64,000 nt of DNA from Chloranthus sessilifolius (GCA_021018995.1 CM037585.1:84606646-84670645); one strand, 5' to 3'; counted from the first letter of the stretch, positions 46,718 through 58,552 are shown. Made by a program: numbers and translations. Notes: generated from the letters alone by a model not told the origin.

Positions 46718-48918
46718 TGTTAAGCACTGATTTTTGCCACTTTCTACACCCTTAAACCTGGCTTTTGCTAAGCCTTAGAGCTGTTTATAATCACTTTTAG
46801 CTTGTTTTACAGTTTAAGGAAGAAATTGCAGCATAGTGCAGAAATCCAGTTAATAAGTGCCACAAAGAGCAGAAATAGAGCCGATCATTGGGGCTGAAAC
46901 AGATGAAGCCCATGATTTGAAAGAGAGCTGTTGTTGTTGGAGTAAATAGCAGAATAAAGAACCCAAGCCCTAACACTTTTCGAACCTGTCAAGTTCATGG
47001 AGCTGCAAATCATTCTGTCGAGGTGCACAAATTGCTGGAGTTCTATACCTGCAGAAAACCCATCGAGGTTCCAAGCATATGTGCCAACTAAAACTATGGA
47101 GCAGTCCATAAACTCCTCAACTATAAACCTATCGAACGGTTTATGAGGCTGCAAAGTAACCTATCGAGTTCTGCCCATAGTTATTTTGCTCTTCCTGATG
47201 AGCAGTTGGCTAGATTGAACCTATCGAATGGAGCTGATGCTGGTTTGAACCTGTCGAATGGTGCTCCTTTGAACCTATCAAATGGATCAGCAATAGAGTC
47301 CACCAACCTGTCAAAATCCTCTGCAGCTCTTATCGAGCAGTTCTATAGGGCAGCAATCAATCCTATCGAAAGCTTCAACCATGAAGCCAGTTGAACCTAT
47401 CGAACAGTTGGTACAATAGCAATACTTCAACCTATCGAATAGCTCGAAGTTAATCCTATCGAGCACTTTTCTACATCTCCTCCAACCTGTCGACCACTGC
47501 ACTGCAACCTATCGAATGGTTATTTGAACCTGTCAAGAACCTATCAAGAGCTTCTGATGCTGAAAATGAAACTATCGAGGCACGGGTTCCAGCCATCTAT
47601 TTCACACGTTTTGGACATTTTGGGGATTCCAATACTTCTAGGGCACACATCCCAATGTCCCACATATCTCAGGGGTTTATCTCAGGTTCCATTAGCAACT
47701 ATCAATGGCCAGCAGGGGCATTTTTGAGAGCTATGCATAACAGAATTGAGTCCTCTTCTCTCTGATTTTTTGCAACTCAAGGCACATGGATCGATGCATA
47801 TGTATAAATACCCATCTATTTTGCTATTTTTCTTCAGCAAGGAAAGTAGGAACAAAGGAATTGCCTGAGTTCTCCTAAGCTCATTTAGGTTTAGTTTTAG
47901 GTTTTATTTTTTCCTTTTCTCTTTCCCCTTCTCTCTCTAATCCAGCCTGTTGGATTAGATCTAGGTAGTAGCTCAGATCTAGTTTATAATTGTAATTTCG
48001 GCATGAAGAAATGTGGATCGATGCACAGACTACAGATATGGGAACAAGTTTATTTTAAGTTGTTTTATTTAAAGCAATAAATTGTTGGTTTTAAAGCTTA
48101 ATTAAATCTATAGATCTTGTGGTCCCATTAGATTCTCGATCGGCTCTTGTGGAGATGGGCCAAACCTGCCACATCTCCGGTAGATCTCTTGATGACCATC
48201 TGATTTCCTTGGGTTTGATATGCCTGTGGGTGCCTGTCCTTGTGGCCTTGCATCCACAACATTCATAGTGATTATCGTGTTCTGATTGAAGCCATCGGGA
48301 TGGAGGAAATCTATTGGATGATCTGTGACCATTGAAGTGGACAGATCATAGCCTTAAGATCAATCCAAACCGTCGAGATGGAGGAAATCTATTGGATGAT
48401 CTGTGACCATTGAAGTGGACAGATCATAGCCTTAAGATCAATCCAAACCACCGGTCTAAATCAAATTCTTATACCTTACATTTGTACTTGTAGCCAAATG
48501 AAGGATTGCTACAAATCCCCAGCTCTTGATCTATTTTACAATAAAAACCATGCCCTAGCCGCCTATTTCTCCCCATTTGATCTTTATTTTACCATCCATC
48601 TTCCTCCATCTCTTAGTTTAGTTTTATTTCAGTTTTGTAGAATTAGATCAAGTGACACCCGAAGAACTCTCTTTCTTCTTAGATTTAGGCTAAAATTGCC
48701 AGATCTGTAGCCAGATTTGGAGGTCTACTATATACCTTCTAGGTTTAGATTAGTACTCCTTGTGGGACAAACTCTTACTTATTAAAACTTGCTACAAAGG
48801 ACCCTATATTTTGCAGGTCTGAGATATTTTAGATGTGCTGAATCCATCCTCTGTTTTACTTTGATTTTATTTTCTTTCTTCTACTTCATAATAATCAGCA
48901 CACTAAAATCCCAAAACA
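46718..48918 (+). repeat. 3' LTR of element D
   Basis: Same content as the 5' LTR: CG-motif array 46980-47585, TATA 47803-47810, AATAAA 48076-48081, duplicated hairpins. It ends AAAACA at 48918. Differences from the 5' LTR are mostly C/T and G/A exchanges, consistent with deamination of methylated DNA. Confidence 0.92.
47803..47810 (+). promoter_or_regulatory. TATA box of D 3' LTR
   Basis: TATAAATA in the same context as 42397-42404. Confidence 0.65.
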
Positions 48919-49130
48919 CCCACACCCGCTCTAAAGTGTGATCACTAATGTGTTGCAGTGTTGATAAATATCTACAGCTGGTGATTGCTACAAACTAGGA
49001 ATCTTCCTAGAAAATTGTCTTATTTTCAAACATTCAAAACACTGCATTGCCAGAATCCACTTGGACAGAATTGGGCCACTGATTCAACGGGGACTGAGAG
49101 GAACCCAGAAAAAGTGCATACCAACACCTG
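48919..49130 (-). other. Flank between element D and fragment E1
   Basis: About 210 bp with no recognised feature. By position it may be 3' noncoding sequence of the E1 element, truncated by D. Confidence 0.3.
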
Positions 49131-49165
49131 CCATACCCCCAAACCTATGAGGAACAGTGTCCTCT
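49131..49165 (-). promoter_or_regulatory. Second PPT-like box of fragment E1
   Basis: The minus strand reads GAGGACACTGTTCCTCATAG then GTTTGGGGGTATGG, the fifth copy of this box and in the same place relative to the env-like frame. Confidence 0.62.
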
Positions 49166-49432
49166 CTATTTCTGAGATAAAAAACATGGGCAGTAGGGTA
49201 TATTTATAAATAAAATACACAATTAAAATAAAAATAACAATAGAATGAGAATCAATCACAACACAAACAAGAGATACAAAAAAGAACATTTCATTCATAA
49301 AGTAGTAATATATACCATACAAATGAAATGAAGTACAAAAGTTCCAAGGAAGCAAAGAAATTCTAACTAACTATAATTACGAATTTGCGTCATGTGAATC
49401 TACATCTATGTGCTCTTGAACAACTTTCCCTT

Positions 49433-51128
49433 TTACTTTCTTGAGAGCAGCAGCAATGGACTTTGATCTCTTAGCAGTGGGCTTTCTGTGTTTTGTGCAG
49501 GTTCTTTTCTTTGGAGTGGGTGTAGGCTTTGAAGAGGTTTCTTTGATTTTTTGGGGTGAGGAGCAGGTGTAGGGGGAGGAGCTGCTGCAGTGTAGAGAGA
49601 GGCAGCTGCAGCTGCTAAGTCTCTATCAGCCATAGAAGATAGGGTCTGCTACAATATTACAGCAGTCCTGGCATAATCATCAACTCACTCTTCTGCCAGT
49701 CTGAGGGCCAACTGAAGGTTCTGCACATTTTTTTTAAGAGCATCTGCTCTATAATTCTCCTGCTGGTATAGTTGCAAGGTCTGCTTCCAACCATGCGCCA
49801 TCTTCTTCCTCTCCATCTTGTGAGTTAATTTCAGCATCTTGATTTGATGAAAGAAGGGCTGCTTGATTACTGTGTTGATATCAACCATCCCCTTGATCAC
49901 ATCCTTCCTGATGTAAGGGTTCTCATCCATGGCCCTCTTAAGAGCAGCAAATGGTGTGGTGGACAATGAGGAAGCAGGAACCATTATCCTCTTAGTTGGG
50001 TTCTCTAGGCTAGGGTAGGGAATGGGTACAGGTGATGGAATGGGTACGGTGGAGGTAGAGAGTACTGGCTGGGGAACTTCAGGTTCCTCAGGATATGTTT
50101 GGGTTGAGGCAGAGGTTAATGGCACCTGTGCAAGGGTAAGGTCCACTACCATAGGTTTGGTTTTGGTTGAGGCAGTGGCTTTGGTAGGTGGGCTAGGAGG
50201 TAGCAATACTAGCTCAGGCTTAGTTTGGGTGGCTATAAAGGAAAAAGTAGGTGGGGGGGCTTCATGATTTGGTTCTATTTGAGTAGCAGCAACTGATATT
50301 GCTGCTAAGGTTAAGGGTTGGGGAGATGGGGGTGGGGTAGGTATATGGGTAGGGGGAGGGATAAATGATTGTTGTGATGGTGGGGTTAATGTTAACAAGG
50401 TGAATTGAATGGCTTCTAGGCTAGTTTGAATGGTGGTCTAGTTTTGTAGGGTTGAATGAATAGCTTGAAGGTTGGACTCAATGGTTGTTTGGCTTTAGGT
50501 GTTGGCTAGGAGTTGGGTATGTATGGCTGTGAGTAGGATAAGGATTTGTGATAGGGAGTCTGGGATGATAGGTATTGTGGGTTGTGTGGAAATAGGTTGA
50601 AGTAGGGATTTGGATAAATTGGGTTGGCTGAGGTGAATCAGGTATGGGAGTAAAATCATGCTTGATGTCCTCTAGAATGGAGTCCATCATGGTAGAGTAC
50701 TCCTCAGTGGAGAACTATTGATTATCATGGGAATGGTCAAATGGTTCAAACGTGGAAGATTCTATGGGTTGGGTTGGATGGTCAGATATAAGAATGTGGG
50801 GGATGTCAGTGAGCTGAGGCTCACTCTCATAATAGTGGAATGGAGACTGTGGTGCTGGTGAGGATGGGTGTAACATAGTGGGTATGGGGTCTGGTATGGA
50901 GTATGTTTCTGGGGTTGGAATAGGCTGGGAGACTAGGGTAGTTATGGTTTTAATGGGTATAAAGGTGGGTTGGGACTCAGTGGGAGCTTTTGTGACTCTC
51001 CTTTTGGTGTAGATTACTTTGACAGGTGGGATGGGGTGAGCAGGGTAAATGGGCAACGGTTGAGTAGGGGTTGCTGGTGTGAGGGTAGGTATGGACACAT
51101 GTATGGTTATAGGTATAGGGATGGACAA
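49433..51128 (-). pseudogene. Env-like fragment E1 of a different Athila-type element
   Basis: Open pieces 51128-50715 and 50690-50478 share one frame, separated by a stop at 50715-50717. 50398-49685 (237 codons) is in another frame, and 49633-49433 is a final piece. Content: Pro/Thr/Ser-rich region, then a domain with ALKRAMDENPYIRKDVIKGM, then a Lys/Gln-rich coiled coil ending LQLALRLAEE. This matches the C-terminal half of the env-like frame in copies A-C by order and composition, but the sequence is diverged. The 5' part is cut off where LTR E2 begins at 51131. Confidence 0.7.
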
Positions 51129-51499
51129 AGTGTTAATCAGTGAAAAGTACTATTTTTCACCTCCTAACTTGACCTTTGATAGGCCTTTGAGTTGACTAAT
51201 AAAGTGTTTTGAGTATGTTTTGTAAATAAGTAATAAATTACAGTCTTAGTGCAAACATCCACCTAAAAATGCCAAAGAACAGACCTACTGCCTCAACATG
51301 TGCATATGCAGCCCAAAAGGCCAGCCATCAAGTAGTCCATAGAGCCTCAGAGCTCCATGGTAATGATAGGTGTCCACATGGGCACACATGGGATCAAGAC
51401 CAGCTGCATTTGATGAAGGTTGAACCCCTGAAGAGGTGTTAAGTGCTGGGCAGATGAAGAATAGCACCCCAGAGTAGTGAGCCACTTGTGGAAACAAAG

Positions 51500-52035
51500 G
51501 ATATAACCGACCGAGAGTTTAATTTGACCTGTTGACAGGTTTGGATGCTTATAATGAAGCTGTCGAGAGCTTCCCAGTACCTGTCGTGTAGTGGAGACGG
51601 AAGGAACTAACCTGTCGAGAGGTTCTGGAAGTGTATGCTTACCTGTTGAGAGGTTGGAGGTGCAGCAATGCAACCTGTTGAAGCCTTACTTAGATATGTA
51701 GGGGAGCTCGTGAGGTTCCAGCTACCTGTCGAGATATTCCCCAGAACCTAATGAGCAGTCAACATCATCCTATTGATTACTTACCTAAAGGTCCACTCCT
51801 TCTCGCGAGGATTGAAGCAACTTGTCGAGCACTCAACTGAAGACTCTATAACAAGTCGATAGGTTGTTTTATAACTTGTCGAGTGGATTGAGGGAGCCTG
51901 GACAGAAGTTAAGAATGGTCTCTAATCCTGTCGAGTAGTTTTCAGAACCTGTTGAAGGCCACATCCAACCTGCCGAATGAAGAGCCAATAAGTGCCAGTA
52001 CCTGTCGAGAGGTTCCCTAAACCTCTCGACACTCA
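51500..52035. promoter_or_regulatory. CG-motif array in LTR E2
   Basis: About 19 occurrences of CCTGTCGAGAGG-like motifs (CCTGTTGAGAGG, CTTGTCGAGTGG, CCTGCCGAATG). The TG variants look like deaminated CG. Confidence 0.6.
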
Positions 52036-52302
52036 AATCTGGAACTTCTCAATTCCTTTCACAGCAGTTGCCAATTTCAGTACTTTGTGCCCACACTCCA
52101 AGGCATGTTAGCACTTAAGGGAATTTTTGAAAGTCATATTGGACGAATGGGAACTCTAACAACTTCACATGCACTTGCCCAGTTGGACCAATGGGTGGAG
52201 GGCTTCTAGAAGAGAAGTCAGCCACATTAGCAGCTCAGACTAACTAAAATATTCCCTTGAGCTTTGATTGCCTGAAACAGATCTGAGGATAGAAGGGAAG
52301 AG

Positions 52303-52309
52303 TATAAAA
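52303..52309 (+). promoter_or_regulatory. TATA-like box of LTR E2
   Basis: TATAAAA, about 270 bp after the CG-motif array, as in D. Confidence 0.55.
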
Positions 52310-52760
52310 TCCTGAAGAATTTACAGAGCTAATCATCCGGAAATTGAGAGAGCTGAGGCCAAATTTGAATTCCCATCTCTAACATTCCTTCCCTCTTCCT
52401 TATTCCCCCATTCTCTCCTTAGCCAATCATGGTTGGCTAAACCCCTTCAGTAGCTAGGGTGAGGTTGAGAGTTGTAAATTTAGAGGTTCAAGGCCTTGCA
52501 TATGGATTTGATGTTGCATAGATTGCATATCTGAGCACATTTGTTGTAAGTTGTATTGAATCAGTAAATTGTGGATTATAGAGTTAATTTTGATCTGTAA
52601 ATCTTGTGATTGTCATTTAATTTTCTAGATTAGATATCCCTGTGGATGCCTAAGCTTGTAGCCGACTCAAGGGCCCTCTCAACCTACCATTCAGGATTGT
52701 AGCCATACCATCTCGACGCACAATGCCCAAACCGTTAATGAAGTCATCCAAGGTATAAAG

Positions 52761-55350
52761 TCATTATTAATTCACAAATGTTATTATTCCCAGTTGATGA
52801 ATATCCATTGAAATTGTTTTCGATTATGATATTTTAAGAATAACAGGAAAGTTTTAAATAACCCTTCAATCACAAAGGTTTGAAGTTTCAATTGCAAAGC
52901 TAATTCTTATGCGAGTTAAAAATACATGAGTGACATTGAAAAGAAAGTTGGAAGACAAAAAAGCAATTCAGAATAGACACCTTACGGTGTTGGAAATAAC
53001 TAGACAAAATGACTCCTGACCGAATTGGTGATGAATAAAAGAAAATATTTGGGTTAAGATTTTGACCCTAGGAATGACTAGTTAAAATCGACCACTGAGG
53101 GTACAGGCAGTTATAATCATCAACTTCCGATGAGACATGTTGAGTATCAGCAAAGAATACCAAGACGACATCTTGCAACGGAGTCTCAAATGCTTAAAAG
53201 ATAACAATGATGATAATATATTATTGTCGTAGAGTATAACGGATTCTTAGGAGTTAACGATTTTAAGAAGTAAGGGTAATTCACAAGTAGGCTATTGCAA
53301 ATGCTCTGGAAATTGTGATTTTTGGAAGTTATGGATTATGAAAGAGTAATGAAACTACTGAAATGGATATTTAGACTTTCTATAAGAGCATTTGCAGATA
53401 AAAGTTCAGAAATTAACTAAGAAGATGATCTTAAGAATTAGAAAGTTTAAAATAGCTCGGTCAAAAATTCATAGCAAAGAATCCAGACCATGTGTGACAT
53501 TAGAATTATCAAATACTCAAGGGCAATCAGTTTTGGATAAATCTGAATTAACTAAAGAGAACAATTATAAAATTTTTATGGACGATTAAATTTGACTAAG
53601 CGTGACAAATATTTTTGATGATTAGCAGACCGAATCTTGATATCGCCCATGGAAGATTGATGAATCACAAGAAATAAAGCATTGAGAACTTGGAGGAAAG
53701 GAGACCTCAGTTTAGGATTCTAGGTACATATGATTTTGAACACTTGATCCATAAATTGCTTATTGGATGACAATCGTTGTTGGATCAGACCATCGTAACT
53801 GAATTTTTGCTTAGAAATGATCTGATGAAGCGTCAATCCATTTCAATTCGGTATGTTTAACTATTTCAAAGAAACTAAAAAGGAAATCCAACTGATTTCC
53901 AATTAAAGAAAGTGATTTTTCGGATTGAAGAATTCAAGTCGACTTCAAGTCAAGATAGGAGAATCGTATCAGGTATTACAAATAGTTAAGAAAAATTCAC
54001 TCACTTAAGCATTGGGCCTGATGATTGAAAAGGATACAAATTTGGAGTATTAGTTGGATGTGAACCACATCAAAACACTCATAGGACTGCCTTCCCCGAC
54101 ACTTGCCATGACAACCTTGGTCTCGTGTACAACAGACCTTCCACTACGTGTGTGCCATGCGGCTGTATGAAGGCAAGTGGCCGATGAGATGATACATACA
54201 CATAGCCTTGCATTGGATGAGAGCTGTGAAGTAATATCATAGGGCTCTAAATCTCAATTCGCACCTGTTGGGACTACAATTCAGTTGGAACTCTGACTCC
54301 AATCATTGTGATCACTGAGGACACCACCCTCAACCTCTATTGGCCACTATAAATCAAAATCCAACGACACTTTTTCAACCTCCATTATGGCTATTGACAA
54401 CCGCCACAGGATCCCTATTGTGGCTACTGCATCCTTGTTGCAAAATCTTTGCAACACCTCATTCTAACTCAACTCAGACATTTAATGCATCGAACTATGT
54501 TCATTGAATGCAAATCGGTCATGCTTACCTTGAGTTCAGCCAAACATCCTAATTCTTGTAAACTCTAGAACATGCGTATGGTGGATTAAACTTTGATGAA
54601 TCAACTCGAGAATATGGTTACTATCATAGGGGATTAGTTACTCTAGTGGTTGTAATGAAGGATTTTGTCCACATGCTAGCATTATAATCATAAGCTTAAA
54701 GGTAGACGAGGCTTCAATCATGTGCATCAACATAAACAATTTTGGCTAAGCATATGATTCTCATCGAATTTAAGGAGTGTCCACCTAATTGATTCCTACT
54801 GGCGGAATTTCTGTTGGGTTGACAACTCTAAGTAACAATTTTAGAGATATTATTCTTGGAAAATTTTGGGTATAGTTTAGATGGATCCTGAAACAAATTC
54901 GTGGGTCATTTCAAAACTTTTACTTGGTGATAATGATCGAATAATAAATAGTTTAATTTTCATCATGATGATGGATGCTTTGGACAATAGTATTCATGGT
55001 TACGTTGATTAGTTGATGGTTTAAACCTTGTGGTCTTTCTAATAATGGTACACTTTGGTTAAATTATGCCTTCAATTATATTTGAATTCTGATTTAGATA
55101 TAATTGTGCCTTTATGGTTGGTTATGGGAGTGATAGTCGATTAGTAGTGGATATGCCCTCCCAAGTGACGACGAATACATTCTAATTACCTCTAGAGGTT
55201 TTGTCTTAATTGTTAGACGATTCAATGGATAATTCCTTTTGATGTCACAATAAATTGAGGAATGGTTCACCAAATGAACCAATCTAACATTAGCGTTTTT
55301 CCAATGTGGTGGGTGGATGTTGAACATTGCGTCAATTTGACCACCGTAAA
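52761..55350. other. Decayed DNA without recognised features
   Basis: 2.6 kb without long open frames. I could not match it to a known domain. Given the gypsy 3'-end signature at its right edge, it may be the remains of a gypsy pol region, but no motif supports this. Confidence 0.3.
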
Positions 55351-55354
55351 TCCG

Positions 55355-55560
55355 ATGATAAATTTTTGAGGATGAAAATTCCTTGAAGGATGGGAAAATG
55401 TAATGACCCTGATTTTCGAGGATGTTGAATCACTGACTCTTGAGGAGAACATGACTACTGTTGATCAAAATTGTCAAGTATCCATACCTCTTCGAAAAAG
55501 GGTACGTAAATTTTCGAGGATGAAAATTCTTTAAGGTGGGAAGAATGTAACAACCCGAAT
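55355..55560 (+). repeat. Twin gypsy 3'-end/LTR-start signatures
   Basis: TTTTTGAGGATGAAAATTCC with TGTAATGACCCTGA starting near 55400, and TTTTCGAGGATGAAAATTCT with TGTAACAACCCGAA starting near 55547, lie about 150 bp apart. The phrase 'GAGGATGAAAATTC...GAATGTAAC' is common at the pol-LTR junction of Tekay/Retand-like gypsy elements (from memory). Two in a row suggest a short duplication or nested remnants. Confidence 0.5.
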
Positions 55561-56473
55561 TTTCTGAACATTAATACACGACTATGTGTGTGTGTTTGGT
55601 GAGGCATACAACACATGCCGAAAATATTAAGGATGTATGCCTTCATGTGGAGGGTATATGTGTTTAATTGTGTAAAAGTTACACAAGCTCTGTGAGATAA
55701 CCACCGGTTAGAAGGTTGATTTGCCTTTGAAAGGTCTTATAAAGGCCTATACACATGCTTGTGGTGTACTAGCCACCCACGGAACCTATGCCCATAAGTA
55801 TAAGAAATAAAAAAAAATCTCACAAAAGGGACTTCCGTGAGCTTTGTTTGAGAGAAAGAAGCCGAGAGGAAGAGGAAACCCCTTTTCTCCTCATCTCCAT
55901 TTTTGAGGAAGCCCTAGCCATTGGATTATCCCTTTGATCCTTCTTCTTCAAGGAGATCTTGTGTAATATCTCCAATTTTCCTCGAAACCACACACGCTGA
56001 TGGGGTGCATGTGCTTGGTGAGACACATTGTGCACGTGTGCAACCTAGAGACAATTTCCTTTAAGTGAATATAACTATGATGTTTTAACAATTAAAAGTA
56101 ATTAGGCCAACTTTGTGCATTAATGAGACCCTTTGTAGATACGACAAACACTCAAATTGTGTGTACTAGAGTCACACCGAAACCAAAGGTTAAGTGGATA
56201 GGGCCAACACATTGTCGTGGAGTTATAGCTTAACTCCTAACCCAAGCCCTAAGATATGAGGCCATAAGTCTTCTCACGCAAGCCATTTCAACTCCTTATT
56301 TGTTTATATGCAAATTGTAGAGAGAGGGAGCAATAGAACTTGAGAGGAGCAAGCTCCATCGTTGATGCCCGAGATTCGAAGTGTCGTTGATCTCCCTCTC
56401 AACCTTCCCCATCTACGATTTGTTTGCCATAAGACATCGTCGAGCTCGACATGATTGTGATTCACGAGTACTT
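55547..56473 (+). repeat. Possible solo LTR remnant of a non-Athila gypsy element
   Basis: Starts TGTAACAACCCG and includes a TATA-like CTTATAAAGG near 55735 and a leader-like A/G-rich stretch near 55845-55880. The 3' boundary is not visible. No coding content. Confidence 0.35.
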
Positions 56474-57243
56474 ATGTGACAGCCCGAAATTTCAACACCC
56501 AGAAACCTACGTCGTCTATTTAGCCATGAAGGCTGAACCCCATATATCTCACAGAATACTTGATACATCCACATACAAAGCAGGACAAAGTATAAATATA
56601 AAACAAGCAGATAGAGTCATCATATGAAATAAATCTCCATTTCTATTTAAGACAACTCAAAAGATCACAAAAGACAGTTCTTACTCAATGTAACTCATAT
56701 GGCAGAAAGAACCGAATCGAACCATCAGTGACAAACAATCATCACCAGCACATGGTTTACAAAACAATATACAGAGTGACATATACAAATATTCTAACAA
56801 AACTAAACTGGCTAGACATACCAAGCCTTACAAATATAAACTCTCAAAATCAAACTAGCACAACACAATCTGCTAGAAGAACTCCTCAGGAGGGGGCTCA
56901 GTCTCCTCCGAAAAGTACCCAGGGTCTTCAGGATCTACGTCCTCAGTCCCCACCACTACCCATGAACCTGTGACGTATAGTCAAAGGGTGAGCAACATCT
57001 AAGCTCAATAGGGAAAAAAAAATAACATGCATATTATGATATCAAACATATATTTCATGGCATAATCGAAAACACGCTTATCTTACGGAGAGTCATAATT
57101 TAAAAGCGTTTAGCTTGACCAAAAATGAATATCAGATGCTTATTTCAATTCACACTTATCATCATTTCTAAAACTTTCTCTCATAACACACACTTAAACA
57201 AATCAATTAAATAATCTCTCAAGCAAATATAGCATCGAGAGCT
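56474..57243. other. Unassigned DNA, probably further gypsy LTR remnant
   Basis: Opens with TGTGACAGCCCGAAATTT, another LTR-start-like phrase, near 56475. Includes GGGTGAGCAACATCTAAGCT near 56986, a phrase I associate with gypsy LTRs. The 81-codon frame at 56728-56973 has no recognisable similarity. Confidence 0.3.
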
Positions 57244-57484
57244 TGTTAAGACTTGAGAAGTACCACTTTTCACCCCTTAACTTAGCCTTTGATTAGGCCC
57301 TTAACCATCTAATAAAGGTTTGTTAAGTGTTTTCTGTAGATAATAAACAACAGTGCAATAAGGCCATAAATCCTGTTAAGGAGCCCATGATTGACACCAG
57401 AAGTCCCTTAGAAGAATGAGCCATGAATCCAGACCTAAGGCAAGCCTTGCATAGCTGACAAAGCTCCAGAGGATTCAGAAAACT

Positions 57485-58080
57485 ATGCTTCGTGCAGTCC
57501 TTGGAAGCTTCCCAAGACTTCACAAAAAGTGCTCGCACAGTTGAGTAACAGAAGAGCTTCAGAAACACAACTTTGCGTAGCTCTCACAAAGTTTAGGAGT
57601 AAATGGTTGCACAGTTCAAGAAAACCTGAAATCAACCTCAGCTTCACTCGAAACGAGGAGAGAGAGCTTGAATCCTCGCCACAGAATGCCCATACAAGAG
57701 CGGATGCAAATGTCAAGAGAACCTGTCGCGTAGTTCAGAAATGCCTCAAAGCTATCGCGAGGATCCTCGCGAAGATCTATCAAGAAAAGAAGCTGTCGCA
57801 CGGTTCAGGAAGAAAGCAGTTTCGCGAAGCCAGAGTTAGCCTCGCGAAGTGAAATGGAATGCTCGCACAGTTCTCGCGCTATTCACAAGTAACAATCCAA
57901 CCGCGTGAAGCCCAATCCAGCGAGAGCTTAATTATCTACCTCGCGACTGCTTAAAGCATTAAGAAGCTGCAATCCCGCGACATCTAAAGTTCAAATGTCA
58001 AACTCAACCACGCGAAGAACAGAGCTACCACGCGACAAGTCTGGCAATCAACTACAACCTGGCGAACCTCTGAACTCCAA
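57485..58080. promoter_or_regulatory. CG-motif array in U3 of F LTR
   Basis: About 18 motifs with consensus CTCGCGAAGTTC/CTGTCGCACGGTTC. Most carry CGCG or TCGC rather than the TCGA of D and E2. Confidence 0.62.
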
Positions 58081-58250
58081 CTTCCATCATTCTGTAGAGG
58101 ACATTCTGAGGATTTTCAGTGATTAGGGCACACACTCCCACGCTAAAATCTCTATGCACGTGCCCCAAGGCATCGAAGGATCATTAATAGGCCATGTGGC
58201 ATCGCTAAAATTAGGGTTTCCTAACCCTAATGCGTCGCCACACCCACTGC

Positions 58251-58258
58251 TATATAAA
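58251..58258 (+). promoter_or_regulatory. TATA box of F LTR
   Basis: TATATAAA, 170 bp after the CG-motif array. Confidence 0.68.
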
Positions 58259-58552
58259 CCTAACCCTGGTTTAGGTTTAGGGGGTGGAAGAGTTCAGTTT
58301 TTGCTCTATTTTTAGCATTGTAGTCCTGTTTTTCTGTAGCTGTAAGTAGTTTTCTGTTTTCTTCTTCTTCTCTCCATAGCCCAGCACTTGCTGGCCATGC
58401 CTTTGTTTGCTTATTAAGTTTAGATTAATGGAATTTGTGATTGGGTGTTGCACTTTTATGGGATTCATGTGTTTGGGAGTTTCTCTGTGGAAGGCTACTG
58501 CCTTGTGATTCGCCATTGCTTTGGCTGTGATTCAAAGCAATGGAGGACTGAT

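Larger units (their letters stand above)
41312..48918 (+). mobile_element. Element D: complete non-autonomous Athila-related LTR retrotransposon
   Basis: Two LTRs of 2196 and 2201 bp flank 3.2 kb with a PBS, a PPT-like box and a PPT but no gag, pol or env-like sequence. PBS, spacer, PPT and the 3' noncoding region are shared with the array elements, so D probably uses proteins of Athila-type relatives. Over the first 215 bp I counted about nine differences between the LTRs (about 4%), mainly transitions, so it is clearly older than the array. The 5-bp flanks (AGTAT left, CCCAC right) do not match. Size and lack of coding fit the LARD type. Confidence 0.88.
51131..52760 (+). repeat. Truncated LTR E2
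   Basis: Begins TGTTAATCAGTG, related to the LTR starts of D and F. It has a CG-motif array (about 51500-52035, consensus CCTGTCGAGAGGTT) and a TATA-like TATAAAA at 52303-52309. Similarity to the D LTR stops around 52760, before the hairpin and PBS would appear, so the 3' end is lost. It directly abuts the env-like frame of E1 in the opposite direction. Confidence 0.75.

Noticed and set aside
56728..56973. 81-codon frame as a host gene exon
   Set aside because: No recognisable similarity, no splice context, within probable LTR remnant DNA.
57529..57852. 107-codon Arg/Ser-rich frame in the F LTR
   Set aside because: It lies across the CG-motif array and its composition derives from the repeated CTCGCGAAG motif.
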